64,000 nucleotides of DNA from Schizophyllum amplum (lineage: Eukaryota; Basidiomycota; Agaricomycetes; Agaricales; Schizophyllaceae). The stretch spans positions 186,001 through 250,000 of the forward strand of contig VDMD01000030.1 in NCBI GenBank assembly GCA_007026445.1, given 5' to 3'. Below the pieces are notes generated by a model. The model had not been told where the DNA came from. It made no database searches and worked only from the letters and a program-made list of their open reading frames with translations. Position numbers and translations under genes: made by a program. Within the stretch, counting starts at the first letter, position 1; the number at the start of each line of letters is the position of its first letter. Positions 55,426 to 64,000 of the stretch are shown in pieces.

Positions 55426-57191
55426 TCAATCAGAGAACCATGGATGTTTGCTAATACATCCGAGCCGTAAAGCACGAAAGCGCCTGAGGTGACGTTGTAG
55501 GTCAATCTGATCTCGCTTTGTCATACAGTCCTCGTCCACTTCCAATTCTTCCAGCGCCACCACGGAGACCGAGCCAGATGATTTGTGCCCGGTCCTTGAA
55601 CGCACCAAGCCAAGGATATCTTTGCCGAATTCTTCTCGAAGAAGATCTTCCCTGTAAGAAGGAATGATCACATCTTCCTCCGTGTCCCACTGTTTCGCGC
55701 AGTCACTGACGTCTACGTCGATATTCCGTTGTCCGTGCCACAGGGATAGCGACCTGAGGTTTGGCAGACACGGGGACTGACCGCTCTCGCCGACCAGGTC
55801 GCTGATGAGCCGGTTCCGGACGACGGAATGTTCAGGTCGACCATCGGCGTTGCGTAAGCTGAGGCTCGAGACTGCGGTAAGCTCTTGAAGGCACTCCAGC
55901 AGTGTTTCATAGTCGGATTCCCTGGGATTTTGGATTGCGGCGATGCTCAAGCTTGTGAGCGTACTCTGCAGCCTACACCGCTTGATCATGCGCAGAAGCG
56001 GGTCTAGACAGTCTGTCTGAGGGATTCGCATAGCAAGAGATTGAAGCGAAGGTGCATGGACGAAGAATATCATGTCGGAGCCGCCGTGCATTGTGGAGAG
56101 ATGTTTCAGAACGGGCAGGTCAACGGCGCCCTCCTGATCGGGCAGCAGGTACTGGCCGGCCTCATCCATGAGGGGAGGCGCATGATTCGTATGCACCCAG
56201 AGCGTGTCTAGGGTAGGACCGACGACGCGAATGGCTTGGAGCATGTTGTCCAGAAAGTCGGTATTGAGAATGAGTATCGTGAGGTGCCACGAAGGCGGCA
56301 GCTCCAAGTCTTCCGTGTCAGGAAATACGCCGGGTGCGAGCTGAACAGAAGCGTGACGCACGCCGTGGGCATTTTCAAGGCCGAGGAGCGGAAGGGAGTT
56401 CGCGCTTCCGCCCTCCAGCCGGGGCGCTGTATGGCCGACAAATAGATCGACAACTTGAAGGACAGGAAGATCGAGCGGTGGAATCTGGCGAAGACATGCG
56501 ACGTCCAGCCTCAGCGACAGTGTTCTCCATCTATGCGACTCCTCCAATAGTCGCCGCCAAACCGCATTCTCCATGAAGCCTTCATCGTTGCCAGTGTGAT
56601 CGACATTGACACACAACGGAACTTGACTGGAGCGTACAAGATACCCAGAGATTCCGCAAACAAAGCGATCCATATTGCGAGGACTCAAGTCAGCGTCGTT
56701 GAGGTAGATGGTCTTGAAAAGTTGAGGAGAGCTAAGGGCAACCTGCCTCCACTCGACGCAGACACGCGCGTAACACGGGTCTTGCATTGCCCCTTCGAGT
56801 GAGATGTCAGATGTTGTCGAGATGCGAGTACATGCATTGAATATCACTCACATGCACCCAAGGGATGGTATGGCTTCAGTGACTCCAGCTCGTTCTCGTT
56901 GCAGATCATGAAAATCTCCTGCAGAACGTCGTGCGGCAAACGTCGAACTGGTGCGGTGAAGGATTTGTTGATGGCAATCTGGAAGCTATACTGGCTAACC
57001 CTCTGAATATAAATATCCCTCATCCGGAAGAACTCCTCATGCAGGCGCGAGATTTCCGACTCCATCTCGACGGTGCTTTGCGCGATCGCGACGACATCGC
57101 CCGCGGACGGAACGATACCCTGCCGCTGGTAATCACAGTTTGCAAGTATCGAAGCATCTTTGAGGAGAGATGTGTTGAGCGGGAGTACCAT
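55426..57191 (-). CDS. F-box protein with leucine-rich C-terminus
   Basis: Exons are 57191-56852 and 56792-55426 (59 bp intron), giving 568 residues. The start is the first ATG in the frame. A short helix (EISRLHEEFFRMRDIYIQR) precedes the F-box, PVRRLPHDVLQEIFMIC (about 81-97). The intron splits the domain, which continues ARVCVEWRQVALSSPQLF. The rest has Leu-rich repeats of irregular length (LSLRLDVACLRQIPPLDLP, LNTDFLDNML, LSIAAIQN). This is the typical agaricomycete F-box layout; the protein should recruit a substrate to an SCF ubiquitin ligase through Skp1. The target is unknown. F-box families are large in these fungi, so no link to neighbours is implied. Confidence 0.85.
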
Positions 57192-57813
57192 CAAGCAAGC
57201 GATGAACGATGAGAAAAGACACGTGGGGAGGATGCAGGCCTCGCAACGAGGGGGCTCGGAGCCGATAATCTCACCGTCACGTGCATCCGGGATCCATCGA
57301 ACTTCAAGTTCAACACAAGCCAACCGTCACGGGCGATTACATAAACAATAATTTGTGGTTCCTATTCACGCAATATATACAGACAAACAGAAAGGCGCTG
57401 TCAAGCATGGATATGAGGAAGGTAAATCGATAAGAATTCTAGGACTGCATACACAAAATCTGAACGCGGCCGCGCCGATACAGTCGTTGGCAGAAAAGTT
57501 GGCAGTCCCGTGCCTTAAGATTTCGCGCAGTTAATGCAGCGCGCCAGTGACTCGCGTCGCCAGGGCCGTTGTCTGGACGAGCCCGAGAGCACAGCGACAC
57601 TTCGATTGGCCCTCAGAGTCGCATGGCTCGGAAAACCGCGCGCACGGGGCTGCCGACTTCTCTGCAAACGACTGTAAGTAAGAGTCTTACTAAGAGCACT
57701 TGCCTCTATTCCACGAATTACATGAGTACGAAAGCAGCGAGGGATGAGAAGAGCACAAATACGGAATACATATACGAGGGATCCGAATCAAACGTACTAC
57801 ATAGCACGCAGTC
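57192..57813. other. Gap, F-box gene / FunK1-F
   Basis: Contains the F-box upstream region and, next to 57813, a 3' flank like that of FunK1-D (ACATATACGAGGGATC..., GCAGTCCTACTGG). No gene seen. Confidence 0.45.
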
Positions 57814-60426
57814 CTACTGGTCTAGCTTCCGGCGCTTCGCCGTCTGGCTACTGCTCAGCCTGTAGTTTGCCAGCCGCCCCTGGTGCCGCTCGCGCTCGCG
57901 CTCCAGAGCGTCTTCGTCGTAGGTGCCGAGAATGCCAGCCTGTTCCGATGTACGGAGCCTGCCGACCATGGCGGCATCGGACTGTTCGGTTCCGCGAGCT
58001 CTCCGTAGGGCTTGGGAGGGTCCTGCAACCGGAGCGGACACATCGGGCACTGGAGCGCGCTTTCTGGAAACCACCGGCTTGTTCACATGTCGCTTCTTTG
58101 TAGAGAAGAATGCTGCGAGTTTGTCTGCCTGCGTGAGCTGATCGGCTTCCAAGTCCTCGTCGTCCGAGTTCTCCGAGAGATCTGGGCCATCTAAGCGACC
58201 CGAGACTCTTCTACGGCCCTTAGCCTTTTTTGTGAGACGATCAGACGTCAGCCCGGGCTTGGGCGTGACTGTGGCATCGGGATGCGAGAGTTTGTCGACG
58301 TGGCGCTCAAGGATGTCGCGAACCTGAACGTGCATCTCTCGGGGATTCGTGGGCACCTCCCCGAGTATGACTTTGCGCAGCTCGCAGACGCACGGCTTGA
58401 GGTCTTCAAAATAAGGATCAAAGACTTCGTCCAAGAATTTCGGGAACTTGTCCTCTGCGCCGTCTGAACTTGGAATGCGCATGATCCTCTCCTTGGCCCC
58501 GCCGATATCTTCAAGTTTGGCCTCCAATTCCAGCCACCTTCCAATCTGAGTCTGATCGATGTCAAAATCCTTGCGATATAGGCAGTTAGGACCCGAGTAG
58601 CACACGCAGATCCAGACAAGGACGTAGAGGAAGGATTCAAGGTCGTGACGAGGTTCGTGCGGGATTTCGTCGCCCATCTTCAAGATTTCCCATGCCATAA
58701 ATGGGAGGGTTCCCTGCGTTGACGTCATTGGCGGAAAGTAGTACAGAAGGAGAAGAACGTACGGTGCGATGTGCAACGGCAGTCCGATCGCGCTTCTCGT
58801 CAATAAACGCCGCATAGTCAAGGTCAATCAAGAGGCCCTTGCGTAGACAGCCCGGCTTGCCACGGGCGCGTATCATGACGTTGTTGTCGCTTATGTCGGA
58901 GTGCATTATATGCCGCTCGTATACGAGCTTCTCATGAGCTGCGATGCAATCAGGACAAACTCGAGTATCTTAAGTGAACGAATACTCACCTTCGACGCAA
59001 TCTTTCAAGACGCTCAGAAGCTCTTTCTTGGAGGTGAAGTGCTCGACATGAACACCGAATGGTTTGAGGACCAGCCGGTGGTGACGGCGTTCTTCGATGG
59101 CATCGAGCTCTTCGTCCCTGTCATGGTCTCGTAACGCCCGACGTATTGTAGCCATCTTTGACAATCTCTTCCGCGATGAGGGTCGATATGCCCTCAATGC
59201 CTTTAGCCCTCCTTAGGAATTCGGCCTCTGTATGCAGACGACTCTGGTCCGCCCATAGACTCTTGATGACGACGTCGACGTCCTCCTCGTCTTCGTCAGC
59301 ACCTGCGTCAAGAGGACGACAGTGCCAGCAGACTGTGCCACGGCCACGCAGGACGTCGCTGATGAAGAGGGTCCCCATGATTCGGTAGGTGATGCTGTCG
59401 ACAGCGACAGTGCGACGCCCGTCGGGCAGAGTCACGACAGTGGGATCGTATCCGAGATGGGAGCGGTCGAAGAGGGCGAGTCCTACGATGACGCGAACTA
59501 GATATTTGGCGTTTTTGTCGATGTTGCCCCGATATGATTGTACGCAGCCGGAGCGGTCGAAAACCGCGACCCAGAACTCTTCACGGACGAGTCCAACCTC
59601 GATGTGGAACATGAGATCGTCCTGAGTGGCGAAGCAGTTATACGCGCCATCTCGTAGCTGTCGCTCGGTGCTAGCGAAGGCAGATTCCTCGCTCTTGACC
59701 TGACCGGCTGCCAGGACTTTCTTCCACTCGATCTCGTCGCCGGCGCTTAGGAAGAGGTCGGGCTTTCGAGAGGAATGTCCCCCGGGCATGACGTTGTCAA
59801 TACATTCAGCGCTCCATTGCCGCAACTCCTGCGTTGGAATACTTTGCTCCAGGACTTCATACGCATCCCGCGCGTATTCGACGATGCGGTTGAAGAAATC
59901 GGCAACTTCCTGCTCCTTCGACGGGGACTTGAGATCAGGGCGTTCAATCCACTTTGAAGTCTTCGTGTTATAGAATGGCAGAGCTCTGAGCAGGATGTTG
60001 GGCAGCACTGCGAAGCGGTCGTCGGGGAAAAGAGTCGTGAAGAGATCGGGCATGTTGTCGATAGTAGGACCAAGCTCGGTGGCCATGACCTTGTTCATAG
60101 TGAGTCTCTTGCGGAAGTTCCGACTACCAAGTCTTTCAGCGGGCGTTCCCTTCTTGAACAGCACGTTGACAGCGCGGGGTAGTCCACCAGACTTTTGCTC
60201 GCGTTTTGAGATCGGGCGCTGCGAGCACCAGGTGGCACGAGTGTGTTTATGCGCGCTTTCGCCAGCACTAGGTGGAAGGCAATCGGTAGTGGCAGCCGGC
60301 TCGACGTCCTGGGCGATGGTCAGAAGAATGCCAGGCAGCGAAGATCACACGACGCACGGATAGCAGGCGTTCAGCGGCAGTGGCGAGGCCGGATGGCTGG
60401 TCAGAGTCTGTATCATGGTCAGCCAT
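57814..60426 (-). pseudogene. FunK1-F: fungal-type protein kinase gene broken by a ~20 bp deletion
   Basis: Segments are 60426-60358, 60308-58990, 58938-58763 and 58713-57814, with the same four-exon plan as FunK1-E (introns 49, 51 and 49 bp). Kinase features are present: GRGT, CWHC, VVIKSLWADQSR, HSDISDNNVM, LIDLDYA, GTLPFMAWEIL. Near 59151, after AEEIVKDG, about 20 bp found in D and E (their GDNPRST / GDPLMPRST codons) are missing, and the frame runs into a TGA at about 59121. Exon 2 is therefore 1319 bp rather than a length of phase 1. The tail RRARGTEQSDAAMVGRLRTS, ending KRRKLDQ, is conserved. Its last exon is intact and still looks protein-coding, so the damage is probably young or a sequence error. 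Confidence 0.75.
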
Positions 60427-60468
60427 GACGAGAGTGGGCGAAGAAAGAGGAAATCAACCTTTTCAGCC

Positions 60469-60585
60469 TTTATAGTGCTCGAGTTGGGGCCAAGTCCTCG
60501 TGGTGGTTGAGTCAACGTTGTTCTTGCGTGACGTGATCCACAAAGAAACGCATCACAGTGGCCACGCTCACGTGTACGTCACGTG
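60469..60585 (-). promoter_or_regulatory. Conserved FunK1-F promoter
   Basis: TTTATA (60469-60474, TATAAA on the coding strand), TGAGTCA (60508-60514) and CACGTG at 60569-60574 and 60580-60585, again 11 bp apart. Nearly identical to the D promoter over about 160 bp, and to the E promoter in reverse. Confidence 0.65.
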
Positions 60586-61711
60586 ACTTATTTTATGAGT
60601 CATAAGGGAGGTTGAGCCGGGCCGAAATTCCGTATATAAATTTCCCTTTTGAGCAAACAGAAATTCCGTTCGCGCCCGTTACAGATGCGTCTTGCTCTTG
60701 GATCTCCCCAGTACGGACAATGTATGGTGCAGACAGTCCGAACGCTCAACATGTATGACTGAAGTAGGTATATATTGACAGCTATGCTTCACATTGTGGC
60801 GAAAACTCGGTCAGACAGGTCTCCCGCGTTCTGGCGCTCTATCTTCCGGAAGTCCTACTTGGTTGGCATCATATATGAGCATTATTCATCTTGCATGTCT
60901 ACAGTCGATTTTTGTGCTGTAGGGCGCGACACTCGAGCGTCAGAGGGCCAGCAAGCGGGGGCTATTGCCTCGATCGGGAAATTCCGGTCACGCAGTCCGA
61001 TTTTGCGTAGCGCACTGCATGTCCGGAGGTTGCTCACCTGGTCTTCAAAGTTGTGGGAATATACGAGTACTATACCTCTATATGTAGTCGAGTTTCTGCG
61101 TCCAGGGAATGCAGGGTGCATGCAGGAAGTAAAAAAAAATGTCTCCAGCATCACGATGTTCAGTTTCCAGAAACGGCAATTCTGATTGCTCAACCTCCCT
61201 ATACGGTCAACGAAGCTCCCGGGTGCAGACTCCAGACTGAGACCGGTCACTGGAGGTTGGTCTATGGATAATGCATGCTTAACCAGAACGGTCTTTAGAG
61301 TTTAGTTATATGTAACGCTGAACTGACATGGACAGTGTCATTATGAGTAACGATAAAGGTGTGGGCCGTGTGGCCACGGTGAGCTAAGAGAGAATCATTC
61401 CAGTAGGTCACCAGGTGGCTTGGCGGCCTCCAGGTTCTTCACCCCGATATTTCTAGACGGAGCCTCAGCGCTGCGGGAGCCGTCGGGACCGCCGTTAAAA
61501 TTGATGTTAGAAGGTCGTTGTACAACCGCTGATTGTGTATGCGATAATCTCGAGGAAGCGGCCGACGAAGCAGTTGATAGAGCTTTTTACACCCGTGCTT
61601 CAAGTTGCGCGCCGCAAACTCGAGTTTCGGGGATGCTCGAGACGTACTTACATGGCAATTGACAGTTCGGAGACAAGAAAAGGAAGTCCCACCGGGGATA
61701 ACCACTTTTGA
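60586..61711. other. Gap upstream of FunK1-F
   Basis: AT-richer sequence with short frames only; no gene, repeat or known motif was supported. Confidence 0.4.
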
Positions 61712-62640
61712 AGACTTCTCGGGTCTTACCGGCCCGTTCGGCTTTCATCAGACGACCAAAATCATGGGGTTGCCCCTCGTCTGGCCGCCCTTGACGCGCA
61801 CCCCATTGCGCCGCGGGCTGCCTGCCCTCTTCTCTGCTGTATCGTCGGTCAGAAGCAAGCCGACTACGCATTTGGGAGCGCCCGGCTTGACGCGGAACCT
61901 GAATTCAAGTACCCGGTAAGTCAGTCGCGGGCACAACTTTTTCCTCTCGAATAACCCTGGAGGTTGGTGACGCACACCAGGCGCAACTGCTCTTGACCTT
62001 TGTATTCGAGCAGGGTGGTTCTGTACTGCAACGCTTTCCCCCCTTCAAATCCGTTTGCTCCCTTTCCTCTGCTCACGACGGCGGTCTCGCAGTTGCAGAC
62101 GGAGCATCTGTCCCTTACCCCTACTTCGACCTCCTTCTATTCAGCTTAGAGGACTACCCCGCAATTCTGTTTCGCCTCCAGCCACCGGTCGAAGAAGGTT
62201 TCGCTCGACCATGCTGTCAAAACCGATGGTATGTGACGCAGTTCGCATTCACCGACGCCCCCTTTTCGTATCTACACTGAAATAGCGACCAGGACGCCCA
62301 AGACGGGCTACTCAAATCCCTTCTCAAGCGCCCGGATACCTCAAACGAGCCTCGCAGTGTAGGCGACTGGCTCAGTCGTACGCTGAGCCGCATCTTGCTG
62401 CTTCCCCAACGTAAGTCTCATACTTCCAACTCCTCTTCTCCGTTGTCTTTTTGGCACTGCATCTCTTTCTTGTGCTGCTTTGGTGTGCCCAATTGTGTTA
62501 TGTTCTTGACGCCACGCGCCTCCCCAGAGCGGGTTCGTGGGGCTCCGCTTTGGGGCACAGTGGTTGAAGCACTGGGGTATTGATGGCCGTCGTTTCAAAC
62601 GCGCTCATCGTCACGCTATAGAGTTTTTCCAGCGCCTCTC
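61712..62640 (+). other. Possible decayed or unrecognised exons before glycerol kinase
   Basis: Frames can be chained through GT-AG sites: about 61714-61917, 61983-62226, 62284-62410 and 62527 onward. They include GQKQADYAFGSARLDAEPEF and DWLSRTLSRILLLP. The last frame stays open into the glycerol kinase frame without an ATG. No start codon or known domain was found, so this may be chance, a degraded gene, or an unusual 5' part of the next gene. Confidence 0.2.
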
Positions 62641-62668
62641 CTTACCCAGTATCACTCCTCGCCTTCGC

Positions 62669-64000
<1,332 letters not shown>

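Overview
The window looks like nuclear DNA from an agaricomycete (mushroom-forming basidiomycete), probably a polypore-like wood decayer. The evidence is: genes split by many 47-65 bp GT-AG introns; GC-rich coding sequence; long disordered Ser/Pro-rich proteins; and several copies of the fungal-type protein kinase family (FunK1), a family known to be expanded in Agaricomycetes. Gene models were built by hand: exon phases were joined at GT-AG sites and checked for divisibility by three. No tRNA, rRNA, CRISPR array or autonomous transposon was seen.

Layout. 0-11 kb: three FunK1 genes. A (1510-3778, minus) and B (8557-10819, minus) lie in a direct segmental duplication (about 411-4080 and 7859-11110). 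Between them is C (4800-7372, plus), a FunK1 kinase with a C-terminal PHD-type zinc finger that appears only after splicing. 11-31 kb: an NmrA-like NAD(P)-binding protein; two related long disordered SAM-methyltransferases facing each other (13558-18250 plus, 27810-30958 minus); and between them two members of an unrecognised double zinc-finger family (Z1, Z2) plus a possible relic of another. 31.5-31.9 kb: a 373 bp MITE with a perfect 8 bp target duplication. 33-35 kb: an ammonium transporter. 35-44 kb: FunK1-D (frameshifted), a seven-helix membrane protein gene with one in-frame stop, and zinc-finger gene Z3. 44-48 kb: a 1270-residue disordered/coiled-coil protein. 48-60 kb: FunK1-E (intact), a DUF1772 membrane protein, Lunapark, an F-box protein and FunK1-F (broken by a deletion). 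62.7 kb to the end: the 5' part of a glycerol kinase gene, which runs off the window.

Main points. The six FunK1 genes form two clearly duplicated groups (A/B and D/E/F) plus the single PHD fusion C. D, E and F keep almost the same promoter: two CACGTG palindromes exactly 11 bp apart, a TGASTCA site and a TATA box. The kinases keep Lys, HxD...N and Asp catalytic positions, and all six carry an unusual CWxC pair just before the predicted beta-3 lysine. The Z1-Z3 family has the layout C-x11/12-C-x18-H-x4-H followed by a second Cys/His pair, and its splice phases are shared between copies. These are the best candidates for undescribed biology here.
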